DNA of 64,000 nt, taken from the NCBI GenBank assembly GCA_009746045.1, contig RPFO01000165.1, forward strand, positions 2,771,021 to 2,835,020, given 5' to 3'. This stretch comes from Mesostigma viride. Its lineage: Eukaryota; Streptophyta; Mesostigmatophyceae; Mesostigmatales; Mesostigmataceae. Of this stretch, positions 8,421 to 18,800 are shown one piece after another. The stretch's first letter is position 1. Every line of letters begins with the position of its first letter. A program made the position numbers and the translations under genes. The notes below the pieces were generated by a model, which worked only from the letters and a program-made list of their open reading frames with translations, made no database searches and was not told the DNA's origin.

Positions 8421-9235
8421 TGCAGCGGAATCCGCAGGAGTAGGGACGAATCCGCCGGGTGCCGCGGGGTAACTTGCGAAAAGTGAGATCCTAACCGGCT
8501 GGGTAACCGAAAGTAACGGCGGACGGACGAGTGCGAACCAGTGGGCCCGGGGGAAACTCGGGAGGGGCCAATGGGAAGTGCCGGTTTCTAGCCGGATTCC
8601 TGGCGGTTAGGAGATGCATCTTGGCTTCCCTGATCCCGGGACTCGGCCGAAAAAAAGTTTGGAAATGGGGAACGAAATACGCAATTCGCGTATTCGGCGA
8701 ATTACACTACAACATTAGGTTCTATTTATAGCCCACCCGTGCAAAGTCGCTACTACTATAAATTTTTAATAGAATCGTCATATATTTTCAGTAGCCCGTA
8801 ACTTATGGCTAACTTAGGACTAAATAAATAAAGGATAATCGAATATACCGCCGCGTGTGGTACTTGAAGTACCCCAGTAAATCTTGTAGTGTACTAGCGT
8901 TAAACTACCCAGTGCACGGGCGGGCTATAAATAGAACCTAATGTTGTAGTGTAATTCGCCGAATACGCGAATTGCGTATTTCGTTCCCCATTTCCAAACT
9001 TTTTTTCGGCCGAGTCCCGGGATCAGGGAAGCCAAGATGCATCTCCTAACCGCCAGGAATCCGGCTAGAAACCGGCACTTCCCATTGGCCCCTCCCGAGT
9101 TTCCCCCGGGCCCACTGGTTCGCACTCGTCCGTCCGCCGTTACTTTCGGTTACCCAGCCGGTTAGGATCTCACTTTTCGCAAGTTACCCCGCGGCACCCG
9201 GCGGATTCGTGCCTACTGCCACGGATTCCGCTGCA
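8421..9235. repeat. Large inverted repeat: about 322-bp arms, 169-bp AT-rich loop
   Basis: The left arm 8421-8743 and right arm 8913-9235 are reverse complements with only a handful of mismatches (for example one at 8735, and a few between 8430 and 8455). The centre is at 8828. The arms are GC-rich; the loop 8744-8912 is AT-rich (CTATAAATTTTTAATAG, TAAATAAATAAAGG). An identical 66-codon ORF appears once in each arm in opposite direction (8531-8731 and 8925-9125), a consequence of the symmetry rather than a gene. The structure could extrude as a cruciform and is a candidate replication origin, telomere-like junction or inserted palindromic element. Confidence 0.95.
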
Positions 9236-9569
9236 CTCCCGCTAACTTCTAGTAACCGCCCACGGAACTGGAGCGGAACCCGCCCGCTGCCAAGTGGTAA
9301 CTCCCGGGGCGCGGCAGGGAACCAAAGATACGCCGCTGCCACGACGAAACCGACACGACACGCGGCAGACGCGCGTATATATTTCGTCAGCGCGGCATGA
9401 AATGGGGCAGACAGCAGGCAAACAACACACACAACAACACAACCCATTTTCTCCCTTTGGCTCTGGATTTGCAGGTGAGCATGGCCCTTTTTCGACGTTT
9501 TCGGCCGCAAACGTCGAATTAGGCAGTGGGGTGGGGGGGTTTCGGCTGTCTTTGTCCTGTTTGTGAACC
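9236..9569. other. Non-coding segment between inverted repeat and 158-bp array
   Basis: Mostly non-coding. A segment at about 9488-9520 (CTTTTTCGACGTTTTCGGCCGC, then CGTCGAATT) resembles the head of the following 158-bp units and may be a degenerate partial unit. A TATATATT-like stretch lies near 9376. ORFs here are short, in overlapping frames and without recognisable features. Confidence 0.45.
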
Positions 9570-10165
9570 CCTTTTTCGCGTTTCCTGCCGCGCTCGTCGA
9601 ATGGCCCCACCTTTTGAATTGCACCCCTGCCCTTGTCCTGCCCAGCAGTTCTGTTGCCTATTGACCACCCTTTGGCATGGCTCATCATCTGATGCACTTA
9701 TTTCCATGCCCTTGCCATGTTTCATGCTTTCTGTCGAGTTTTACGCCGCGAAAGTCGAATGGCCCCACCTTTTGAATTGTTCACCTGCCCTGGTCCTGTC
9801 CAGCAGTACTGTTGCCTATTGACCACCCTTTGGCATGCCTCATCATCTGATGCACTTATTTCCATCCCCTTGCCCTGGTTGTGCGTTCCTTTTCGCGTTT
9901 TCAGCCGCTATCGTCGAATGGGCCCCCCCTTGTGAAGTTTTCACCTGCACTGGCCCTGTCCAGCAATCCTGTTGCCTGTTGCCCACCCTTTGGCATGCCT
10001 CATCCCATAATGAAATTTTTTTGAAGCCCCCCATTGTGTGCATGCATTTTTTCCGTTTTATGCCGCCCTCGTCGAGGTATTCTGCTTGGTGAAGTTTTCA
10101 CATGCCCTGGTTCTGTCCAGCAACTCTGTTGGCTCTCTGCCCACACTCTGGCGTGTTTTATCCCC
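9570..10165. repeat. Imperfect 158-bp repeat array, about 4 units
   Basis: The word GTCGA(A/G) after a GCCGC-like stretch recurs at 9596, 9754, 9913 and 10071, a spacing of 158-159 bases. Each unit carries GCCCTGGTCCTGTCCAGCA-like and GTTGCCTATTGACCACCCT-like words, then TTTGGCATGCCTCATC. Identity is highest between the first two units and drops towards the fourth. The period is twice the 79-bp period of the other array, although the sequences differ. No gene is seen; the KilA-N gene begins 145 bases after the array. Confidence 0.9.
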
Positions 10166-10310
10166 TACGTGTTTCGCCTTTGAGGACTCTTGTGGTATTT
10201 GCCGCGTCGTTCTATTGCTCGTGATTTGGAATGCATTCATTCATGTTTATTAAAATGTACACCACCAAAAACTGTCGCTGTCTGCCCACACAACCTGAAA
10301 CAGGTACCGG

Positions 10311-11492
10311 ATGGCCGCGACTCAGGCACCGACCGTCAACGTGCTCTTCGCGTTCAAGCGGGAGACAGACAAGTTCTGGATCTACACGCTGCGGCCGCCC
10401 CCAGGTCTGAATGCGGACCCCGACACCGAGATTCGCGTGAGGAAGACGGACACGATGGTCCACGGCCCCGATCTCACCAAGGCCGGGTCGAACGGGACGA
10501 AGCGCTTTGATCACTTTTTGAGGGGGGCTAACGCCGACGTTAGCCCTAAGAATGCCGTGGACAAGGTTATGACGGGGTTGAACGATGACCGCGGCACTTG
10601 GATCCACGCGGACCTGGTGGACAAGGTGATGGATTGGTCCACGAAACCTCCCAACAAGCAAAATGAGCTGCGTGTGCAGGGGCGTCTCGCAAGTCGCATG
10701 AATGGCGCTCGGTGCGAGGTGGAGTGCCCCGCCGGGTTCGTGGACATCGTGACGGACGACCCCCCTCTCATCGTGGAGGTGAAGGAGCTGAAGAGGTGGA
10801 AAGAGGGCGTCGGGCAGCTTCACGCGTACGGTCAGTTCTTTCCGAACCACCAGCGCCGCCTTCACCTGTTCCGAACTTCAAAGCAGAACACCGACGTGCT
10901 CGGGTTGATTGAGACTACCTGCGCGGCCAACGGCATCGAGGTGCATATCGACGAGGACTTCTACAACGAAGACGCATCCAGGAGCCCGTCCCCGGACCCT
11001 GCTCGCAGCGAGGACGTCGCCCCCCCAGTAGCCCCCGCCGCGAGGGCTCCGGAGGCCGAGTCAATGGCTTCCAAGAGGGAGATGAAGGCAGCGGAGTTGG
11101 AGAATCTCAGGCTGGACGTGGAGAGGGAGGAGTTGGAGGCAAAGAGGAGGAGGCTGAGGATGGACGCTTACCTGAACGAGTTGGACTTCGAGCTGAAGGC
11201 CGTGAACCGGCTGACTGATCTGACGGAAGCGGTTGCGCACAACCACGAGATTCTCGGGAGTGACGGGAACGACCACGAGTCCATCCAGGCCCTGCGGGAG
11301 ATGAGGAGGGCCTTGATTCCTGGGAAGCGTCACTACGCGCCCCCCACTCGCGTGATGATCAACGTCGAGATGGTTGCGAGAGAGATGGGCTACGACCTGA
11401 GCGCCGACGAGGTCGCGTCCATCGACATGGAAGAGAGGTGGAGGGAGAGGTTCCCCGGAGGGGCGGTAACCCACCACGTTATGCAGGGGTAG
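10311..11492 (+). CDS. KilA-N domain fused to a PD-(D/E)XK nuclease-like domain (393 aa)
   Basis: Residues about 10-110 match the KilA-N pattern (EIRVRKTDTMVHG, then RGTWIHADLVDKVMDW), a DNA-binding domain of viruses and phages. Residues about 135-190 have E-x(n)-GFVDIVTDD, IVEVKELKRWKEGVGQLHAY and RRLHLF, the acidic/E-x-K/Gln layout of PD-(D/E)XK nucleases (candidate Asp145, Glu156, Lys158, Gln169). Residues about 250-300 are a charged coiled coil. The gene follows the repeat block. Paralogs of the N-terminal half are at 21062-21743 and 48572-49618. It may be a DNA-targeting nuclease; activity is inference. Confidence 0.8.
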   Translation: MAATQAPTVNVLFAFKRETDKFWIYTLRPPPGLNADPDTEIRVRKTDTMVHGPDLTKAGSNGTKRFDHFLRGANADVSPKNAVDKVMTGLNDDRGTWIHADLVDKVMDWSTKPPNKQNELRVQGRLASRMNGARCEVECPAGFVDIVTDDPPLIVEVKELKRWKEGVGQLHAYGQFFPNHQRRLHLFRTSKQNTDVLGLIETTCAANGIEVHIDEDFYNEDASRSPSPDPARSEDVAPPVAPAARAPEAESMASKREMKAAELENLRLDVEREELEAKRRRLRMDAYLNELDFELKAVNRLTDLTEAVAHNHEILGSDGNDHESIQALREMRRALIPGKRHYAPPTRVMINVEMVAREMGYDLSADEVASIDMEERWRERFPGGAVTHHVMQG

Positions 11493-11708
11493 GCAGAGTG
11501 AGGGTTTGATGACGAGACGGGAATGCGCCCCGTCCAGAGCAGGAGGGCGTAGACAGCCGTTATATTTTGTGGCTTGTTCATAATCTTGTGGCGTGTATTT
11601 AATTATTGATTGGAATGTAATGTCAATAAGCACACATTGGTCTGCGCCCCCTCCTCGTAAACGCCTTATTGGGAGCGTACCACCCATTAGAATCTTGCTA
11701 GTCGTCGA
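11493..11708. other. AT-rich intergenic region before BRO-2
   Basis: No gene is seen. The stretch TGTATTTAATTATTGATTGG (near 11595) is a candidate promoter for BRO-2, about 150-190 bases before its ATG, comparable in position to the TATA-like stretches before BRO-1 and BRO-4. Confidence 0.4.
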
Positions 11709-11783
11709 GGACAGTCATCCCGAGTGTCCACGGTGCGCCCCGTCACAGCCAATTTTGCCAGAGTAAGGTGAGCACCGTCCACC
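11709..11783 (+). promoter_or_regulatory. Conserved BRO-gene leader, copy 2
   Basis: This aligns with the leaders of BRO-1 and BRO-3: GGAC at the 5' end, CCGAGTGTCCACGG, CAGCCAATTTTGCC and CCGTCCACC directly before the ATG. Length and spacing equal the other copies within one or two bases. Confidence 0.6.
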
Positions 11784-12661
11784 ATGTCCCAGGTGATCCG
11801 CTACCTGACCCCCGCAGACGGGGCTGAGGAGGACCCGCATTTCAGCGGCAAGATCCGCGTGACGGACAACGGCATGATGTCCATATTGGATACGATGAGT
11901 GCTTTGGGGCTGACCAACCCGACAATGTATTGGAAGCGCCTCCGCGAGGCCAACCCAGAGGTTCTAACTGGGAGTTACAACTTCAAATTTCCAGGTCCCG
12001 GGCAGCGAGACACCCCGTGACCGACCGCCAGGGGATGGCCAAGATCATAATGCTGCTCCCCGGCAAGATCGCGGCCAAGTTCCGAGACAAGGTGTCCGTG
12101 CTGCTGGAGCGCTACCTGAACGCAGACCGCTCCCTGGCCGAGGACATTCTGAGGAGGGCCGACGAGCGCGAAGGGGTGGCCGCCATAGCCAACGTGCAGG
12201 ACCATCCGCGCGTCCAGTCGAGCGCCTCCACCAAGGAGCTGAACGCCGCCATCAAAGCCTTCACGGACCAGCACAAGGGGTGCGGGATCATGTACCCCGT
12301 CGTGCACGACACCAACAACCTGGCGGTCACGGGCAGGACCGCGGCCCAGTTGAAAGCCTCCATCGGGGCCGCCGGCTCCTCTCGCGACCTGAACACGCGG
12401 CGTCAGAGTCTCGCCATGGCCTTTATGCAGCTCACGGAGGCGGAGATGATCAAGGAGACGGGGTTGGACCCCATCCAGGTGGCCAAGAGGACCAGGGAGC
12501 TCATGGAGCCAGGATTCCGCGCCACGGGCTTGCACGACCAGCAGCCGGAAAAGAAGTACATCTTAGAGAACCGCGGGGCCATGCGGCTCAACCAGAAGCT
12601 GACGAGGGAGGGCCAGCTCCCAAGTCACCCCCAGGCCGCCGCCCTGCCATCCGTTGTGTAA
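11784..12661 (+). CDS. BRO-like protein, paralog 2, with one-base frameshift
   Basis: The first 33 codons are about 90% identical to BRO-1 even at silent positions. A divergent stretch ends in KFPGPGQRDTP at about 12010, where the frame breaks. The reading resumes in the next frame (VTDRQGM, IIMLLPGKIAAKFRDK) and runs to the stop at 12661. At the break (12013-12016) there are four Cs, whereas the same site in BRO-3 and BRO-4 has five, so one C is missing. Restoring the frame would give about 292 residues. The C-terminal half keeps the conserved VVHDTNNLAVTGRTA region. Either a sequencing error or a recent inactivation. Confidence 0.8.
11958..11984. repeat. Palindrome inside BRO-2
   Basis: Twelve potential pairs between 11958-11969 and 11973-11984 around a GGG loop, with one C-C mismatch and one G-T pair. 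It lies at the same codons as the palindromes of the other copies, directly before CAAATTTCC. Confidence 0.7.
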
Positions 12662-12709
12662 AATAACACTTGATGATGAATAAAACGTTTTTAACGACAA
12701 ACAATGAGA

Positions 12710-13213
12710 TCACATTCCACCAGGTAGGACCTGCTTGCCCTCCAGGGCCGTCACGTGGGCACGCAGCACGCGCAACTCGTCCCTCAGGTCCTGCGTGCAC
12801 GCGCGGACGAAGTTGAAGTCGGACGCGGAGTAGGGGATCACCCAGCTCTCGCTGTCGACCCGCCCCTTCACGAACTTGTGCCCGTCCGCCTTGTCGCTCT
12901 CGAACTCCTTGGCCACGCGCGCCACGAACCGGAAGCAGCACTCGCCCGTCATGAACACGTCCTCCGGTTTGAACCCCCTCCACCCCGACGCCGGCAGCGG
13001 CCTCGTCCCGTCCTTGTGGCGGTAGTCCGTACCGTACTCGAACGACTCCCGCAGCGTGTCCAGCACCCACTCGGGGTTGGGGTACACCCCCACCTTGAGG
13101 GTGTAGGAGAACTCCTCCACCGACCTGAGCGCCCACGGGCACAGGCGGTTGTGCCCGTGCTCGTCCAGCAGCTTCCACACGGCGGCGGTGTCCATGATAC
13201 CATCACCGCACAT
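12710..13213 (-). CDS. MSV199-like domain protein (161-167 aa)
   Basis: Two starts are possible: ATG at 13213 (MCGDGI) or at 13195 (MDTAAVW); I favour 13195, as the frame also continues open above both. The middle reads NPEWVLDTLRESFEYGTDY ... RGFKPEDVFMTGECCFRFVARV, resembling the MSV199 domain of insect and large DNA viruses, which often accompanies KilA/BRO modules. The last 30 residues are a predicted helix (DLRDELRVLRAHVTALEG). It converges on BRO-2, with stops 49 bases apart, and an AATAAA at about 12678 could end both transcripts. The domain call is by resemblance only. Confidence 0.6.
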   Translation of the reverse strand: MCGDGIMDTAAVWKLLDEHGHNRLCPWALRSVEEFSYTLKVGVYPNPEWVLDTLRESFEYGTDYRHKDGTRPLPASGWRGFKPEDVFMTGECCFRFVARVAKEFESDKADGHKFVKGRVDSESWVIPYSASDFNFVRACTQDLRDELRVLRAHVTALEGKQVLPGGM

Positions 13214-13236
13214 TATCGAACGCCGGAGAACGCGCG

Positions 13237-14201
13237 TCACCCGCTCCACAGGAGCATGGCCACCTCCCCGTCCTCCCCGGGGATCGCATTGCCGCCCGTG
13301 ACGGTGGCCGGGGCGCTCCACGATACTACGCTGGACCCGCGCATCTTCACGAGCTCCAGGCTCTCGTCGTTTGCGATGCGGAACCCGTAACGCACCGTCA
13401 CCGGCTGCGTGTACATCTCCCGCCACCCGTACAGCAGCGTGTTCGTAATGTTGGTGGTAACGGCCGCCCCGATCACGCGCACGTCGTCGTACCATATGGA
13501 CCAGTTCTCGCGGTTACCGTTGTGCAGTTGGAGAGTGGGCGTCCCCACCGTGCTGGACACCGCCGAGAAGATGGATGCGCCGTCCTTGTACACGGTCAAC
13601 CCCCGCCCGTCTGTCTGGTGATGGCCAGGTGGAAGGGGTCCGCGTTCATCCCGGTCACACTCGTCACGTTTTCCTGCGATCCGTCGTGGACCACTAGACT
13701 GCCCGAGCTATACACGTACACTTGGATGCTCCCGTACTCCAACAGCTTCTTATTGGCCCCCGAGGTGGCCAGGGTCTGCTGGGGGATCACCCGCACGCAC
13801 ACCGTGAAGGCGGGGGTGGGCATGTCGGTCACCTGCGCCGGGGTGGTGGTGGTCACCTTCAGCACGCCGTCCGCCACCGTCCCGCCCGTGAATTGCTTCG
13901 ACCCCGACTCGCTGGCTCGCGACTCGGTGAACTCCCAGCGGTACGTGTCCGCCCCGCTGGACAGAGAGGACAGGGGCACCCCCGTCCCCGTCCAAGGCGC
14001 GCACCGCTCCTCCGGGGGGATCGTGCGAGACAGAGACAGCCGCCCGTTCTCCACGCGCCACTCGCCCCACGCCGACGTCCCGAGCTCCACGGACCCCCCC
14101 TCGGCGGGCTGGAGCACCACGTTGCGTCTCGAACTCAGCACCAGGTCCTTGCCCGACAGGCCCGTCACCTCGCTCGTCTGCACCAGGTGGAGTCGCTGCA
14201 T
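13237..14201 (-). CDS. LamG/concanavalin-like beta-sandwich protein, frameshifted (about 321 aa)
   Basis: The ATG at 14201 opens MQRLHLVQTSE. The sequence is rich in Ser, Thr, Gly and Val in a beta-strand rhythm. Near the end of the first frame is FHLAITRQT, and after a shift at the five-C run 13600-13604 the reading continues with TVYKDGASIFSA. Together these match the usual LamG core (a H-A-T-R strand followed by a Y-x-DG strand). It is probably a surface or fibre-type virion protein that binds glycans (inference). Two other beta-rich genes of this kind are at 57788 and 63396. Confidence 0.6.
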
Positions 14202-14212
14202 GCTTCTCCTTT

Positions 14213-14889
14213 CTACATAGGGTGAGAGGTTTTTATGTAGTTCCGGGCGCACAGGAGCAGCTCCTTGTACGCGGGGGGCAGCAGACTCGAGCACCGCGCG
14301 CACGGGTTCCACAGCTCCATGAACACGTCGTACACGTCGATGTCGTGAGGGCACGCGAGCGTGCGGATGCGCGTCATGTCCGACGTGCCCACCGCCCTCC
14401 GGTCCGCACGGTACACCAGCAGCAGGCGGTTGTGACGGGGGGAGGCCGACAGCTCGCCGATCCCGTGCAGCACGCGGTTCAGCTCGCAAGATGTCACCGC
14501 GCCCACGTACGGCGCGTCCACGTACAGGGTGGGCCCCTGCAGCTCCCCGTCCGTCTTGCGCTCCAGGTACCTCATCAGGTGTCTCGTCAGCTCCGGCTCG
14601 TTCTCGTCCCACCGCTTGGCCCGGGCCCGCTCCGCCAGTCGCCTCACCTCCTCCTTGGTCTGCAGCGACTCCGCGTACACGCGGAACCACCCGGTCGAGC
14701 GCACCTCGCGCATCAGCTCGTCGTGTCGCCTCAAGAACTCCCACCCCGTCATGTCCGCCCTGTCCCCCTCCCCGTCCGCGCGCGGAGAGGGCGGGGGGCC
14801 AGGGCCAGCGCGGTCAGGGCCGCCAGGGGGGGGAGGGACGACCGGGGGCTGTCCCACTCGTCGTACTCGGGCAAATCGTCCGTGTCCAT
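14213..14889 (-). CDS. Unknown protein with N-terminal hydrophobic segment, frameshifted (about 225 aa)
   Basis: An ATG at 14889 gives an acidic start (MDTDDLPEYDEWD) and then an Ala/Leu-rich segment. At the six-G run 14793-14798 (plus strand) the frame switches to one that includes MTGWEFLRRHDELM and runs to the stop at 14213. The C-terminal part is globular with a DIDVYDVFMELWNPCARC segment. The divergent start to the methyltransferase lies 30 bases away, so the two share a short promoter region. If the shift is not real, translation could start at 14752. No family is recognised. Confidence 0.55.
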
Positions 14890-14919
14890 AATTAACCTCA
14901 CCTAGCCTATATAGCAGGG

Positions 14920-15837
14920 ATGTCCGGAAAGGAGTGGAAGCACATAGACCTGTTCGCGGGAATGGGGGGCTTCAGTATGGGCCTCAAGCGCGTCCGCCCC
15001 GTCCGCACCGTGATGGCCGTCGAGATGAACTCGATGGCGTGCAAGATCTACGAGATACTCAACGGCGTCAAGCCCGTTTGTAAGAAGATCGAGGAGGTGA
15101 GGGACGAGGAGATACCCAAGGCGGACATACTGACGGGCGGATTCCCGTGTCAGAGTTTCAGCAACGCGGGGTTGCGCGCCGGGATGAAGGACAAGCGCAC
15201 CAAGGGGATCTCCCACATCTTCCGTTTCATCCGCGTGGCCGACCCGCGCCACGTCATCCTCGAGAACGTGCCCGCCGTCATGGGATTCCCCGTGTTCAAG
15301 CGCATCCTGGCGCAGCTCCGGAAGATGGGCTACAACGTGGCGCACGCCGTCCTGGGCACGCACACGCACGCGGGGCTGCGGCAGAAGCGCAAACGAGTGT
15401 TCATCGTGGCCAGCAAGGGGGCGATCGCGAACTTCCCGCCGCCGGAAGTGAAGTCCCTCGCCAAGTTCGACTTTGCCAAGACAGCGCCCGAGAAGTACTA
15501 CCTGGCGCCGGGCACCAGGATGTACGACGTCATGCAGGTGGCCACACCGGGGTCCTTCTGGCAGGCGAACTACAGCTTCGAGCCCAAGAATTCGGACGTC
15601 GCGTTCACCCAGCGGGCCTCCCAGGGGCCGCACAAGGGCGCGAGGCTGTACGTCCGCGACCGGAAGGGCGTGCGCTGGCTCACCGAGGAGGAGACGTTCG
15701 AGCTGCAGGGGATCCCCACGCGGCGGCTGGACAAGCTCAAGGCGGAGGTGGGCATGCAGACCATCTTCAAGGCGGTCGGAAACTCGGTGTCCCCCAAGCT
15801 CGTGGGGATAGTCGCCAAGAGTTTCGACAGCAAGTAG
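14920..15837 (+). CDS. DNA (cytosine-5) methyltransferase (305 aa)
   Basis: All main C5-methyltransferase motifs are present in order: HIDLFAGMGGFSMGL (AdoMet binding), GGFPCQSFSNAG with catalytic Cys77, VILENVPAVMGF, QKRKRVFIV and VGNSVSPKLVG at the end. Length is typical for a single-target viral or bacterial-type enzyme. It transfers a methyl group from S-adenosylmethionine to cytosine in DNA. No restriction endonuclease gene is adjacent, although two PD-(D/E)XK-like proteins are within 7 kb. A TATA-like CCTATATAG lies just before the ATG. Confidence 0.93.
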   Translation: MSGKEWKHIDLFAGMGGFSMGLKRVRPVRTVMAVEMNSMACKIYEILNGVKPVCKKIEEVRDEEIPKADILTGGFPCQSFSNAGLRAGMKDKRTKGISHIFRFIRVADPRHVILENVPAVMGFPVFKRILAQLRKMGYNVAHAVLGTHTHAGLRQKRKRVFIVASKGAIANFPPPEVKSLAKFDFAKTAPEKYYLAPGTRMYDVMQVATPGSFWQANYSFEPKNSDVAFTQRASQGPHKGARLYVRDRKGVRWLTEEETFELQGIPTRRLDKLKAEVGMQTIFKAVGNSVSPKLVGIVAKSFDSK

Positions 15838-15869
15838 CGCAGGATAATATGTGTGGTACGGGTATACGA

Positions 15870-18800
15870 TGACGCTCACACTGCGCGAGTTAAGAGAACA
15901 AGTGGAAGACATGGTGGACGCGGGGAAGGCGTGGAAGGCCTTGGGCAAGACGAAGACGCTCACGCCCTACCAGAAGAAGGTGGTGGGGCGTCTGCCCCAG
16001 ATCCAGACGCTGCTGGCTTGGCTGGAGCGGCGCGTGATGGACGAGGACGGGTACGCCGCGGTCGTGCACGGGCCCGGGGAGGGCGACGACGACGACGACG
16101 GGTACTACACCGGGGGCATTGTGGCAGGCGGACCTCCGTCGCCTACTGCTGGTGGGCCACCTACTGCTGGTGGGCCTCCGTCAAGACCCCCGACACCCAC
16201 ATGGAGACCCCCAACACCCACAAGCACACCCGCTGCGGCGGGAAGCACCCCATCGGCAGCTGGTACGGAAGGGGGTGGCACTCCCGATGGGGGGCTGGAA
16301 GTGGGAGCGGACGCCGCCGCCGGTCCGCCTGCAGCGGGGGGGACATGGCAATGGGGGGAGATACTACGGGCGCGGCTGCCACCGGGAGTGGGAGCGACGG
16401 AGGTCGTCGCCTGGATGGCGCGGTCGTCGAAGAGGATGAGGAGTATTATGATGCGGAGGAGATTGCCGCAGGGCTGATAGCCCCTCCAGCCGACGATCCG
16501 ACCTTCCCCGGCGACCCTCGACCGACCCCGGTCGCTGATGGCGGCGACTCCGGCGATGCCGACTCCGTCTACGCGGACGCCGTAGGGGACGAGGAAGGAG
16601 ATTTCGCGCGCAGGTTGATAGGCGGGCAGGGTGCTTCAACAGCAGCAGATACCGCGACTGGCGGTCAGGAGCCTCCCCCTCAGGAGCCGCCCCTCGCCAC
16701 GACCATCCCAGGATACACGGGTAATGCTGAGGAACCTGTGACCGATGGACAGAAGCCACTTGACAAAAAGCACACCGAAGACGGTGACTTGGACGCCGCC
16801 AGTCGATTTTTGAACATGCTAAAAAGGCAGCGGCACACTTTGTTGGGGATTGCCCAGTCCAGAGCTGGACGTTCGGAGCAGGTCCAAAAGCAGTGTTAGA
16901 TGATGTCGAGAATGCGTACAACTCACTCACAGAGGATGAGAAAAAGAAAGTAAACGGAGAGCGAGACGAACTTAACAGGCTGGCAAATACGCTTCTGGCC
17001 GTCCAGTCTATCACCGCTGAATCCGATTCGAAGCTGTCGAAGATGAACGAATCGGAACTGATCAACACGCGCGAGGAGATTGAAAGGCTTAACACCGTTA
17101 TAAAAGCTGTCGCGTCTCGATCAAATGTTAAAAACGTAGAACCGATGGGAAAAAAAACCCTCGTTCGTATAGAGAAATTGCTGAAGGCCAGGAAGAAAGC
17201 CTCTGAGGCCGCCGCAAGAAAAGCCGCTGAGGACGCCGCCAAGGAGGACGCAAGGAAAGCCGCTGAGGCCGAAAGGAAAGCTGAGGCCGAAAGGAAAGCC
17301 GCTGAGGACGCCGCCAAGGAGGACGCAAGGAAAGCCGCTGAGGCTGAAAGGAAAGCCGAGGACGCAAGGAAAGCCGCTGAGGACGCCGCCAAGGATGCCG
17401 CAAGAGAAGCGTCCAAGTCTCGGATCCCGTCTCCCGCCGACCTGATGGAGGCAGCCGCTAAAAGAGCTCGTGATATACAGCAAGGCCCGGAAGACTACGA
17501 GTACAAGAAAGAGCGTATCAAGGAGTTACGGAATAAATTCTCCGAGGTTGAGTGCGGTGCGGGAGGCAACAACTGCATGCTTCGATCCTTGGCTGCGGGC
17601 GAGCTGGAAAACCAAGGAAAGCCTGTAACGTGGGAGGATTTGGACGAAGAGGGAGAGACGCTTCGAAATAAACTGAAAGCCGTGTTGGATGATCCGGTGA
17701 ACGAAGAGATGGTTAAAATGGCAGCGCTCGCGATAGAGCAGAGTGTGGATGTTTACAAAGATTGGATGCTACATGGAAGACCTGTTAAAGTTGACGGCAA
17801 AGAGATCCGAGTTCCGATGCAACTTAGTCCGCAGGAGCTCGATATGATAGCACGGTTGAAGAATCAACCAATCGTCATTTTCACTGGCACGGTAGACGAA
17901 CCTCGCGTCAACGTGCACGGGGAGGAGTTCCTGGGGAAGAAGACCCCGATATTCATTGAACACAGAGCCGATCAAGAAGCCGACGGTTCAAACGCCGATA
18001 GCGGCCACTTTAAATGGCTACGTTACGGCGGCCGTGTTACGATAAAAACCAAGTCGAAAGGTGCGGTACGGGAAATTGATGGGGAAAATCCCCAAAAAGT
18101 TTCGCAGGCGCCCAAAAAAAACAACGCGGGTGCGGGACTCAGCACTCTCCCGTCGGACATCGTGGGATCCGTAATGAATCTGGAAGAGGAGCAGGTCGCC
18201 AAGTTGAAAGAAAGGCCCGCACCGGCGATGGACGCGGCCCCAGGGGCCGGAGCGACGGAGACAGATGGAGACGTGTCGGAATCCGTCAAGGAGCTTGTCC
18301 GTGCTTTGAACAAGGCAACGGAACACACGATAATAAACGTGGCAAATAAATTGGAACGGGGCATTCCCGAGGATCCCGGTGAACCTTACACCCTGTATCC
18401 GCAATTCGCAGTGGAGAGGCTTGACAGAGGCTGGTCACACGCCTTCTCTGAACACGAAAAGGAAGTGCTGAGAACTGCCAAGGACCGGTTGCAGGCTGCC
18501 CACAAAGCGACGGAGTTTGTGCACGTTTTGGCAAATCCCGGATTGGGCGGAATTGCTGACAAGATGACATACGAACAGTTGGAACGGGCCGAGAGGTTGC
18601 TGGACCATTTTCAGGACATGAAAATGAGTATTCCAGGAACTGAGGAAGCGAGGAAACGAATTAAGGAGTTCAAGGAGAAGCTGAAGGTGCCGCTCTGGGA
18701 CGGCAAAGACCCCGTGGACGTGGAAGATAAGGAGACAACGGAAACGATGATGGAGGAAGGATTTCTTGACATGAAAAAGATGAGGGGCGGGAGATGGGGA

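Noticed and set aside
8531-9125. Two identical 66-codon ORFs in opposite directions
   Set aside because: They are the same sequence in the two arms of the inverted repeat, with no recognisable features or upstream elements of their own.
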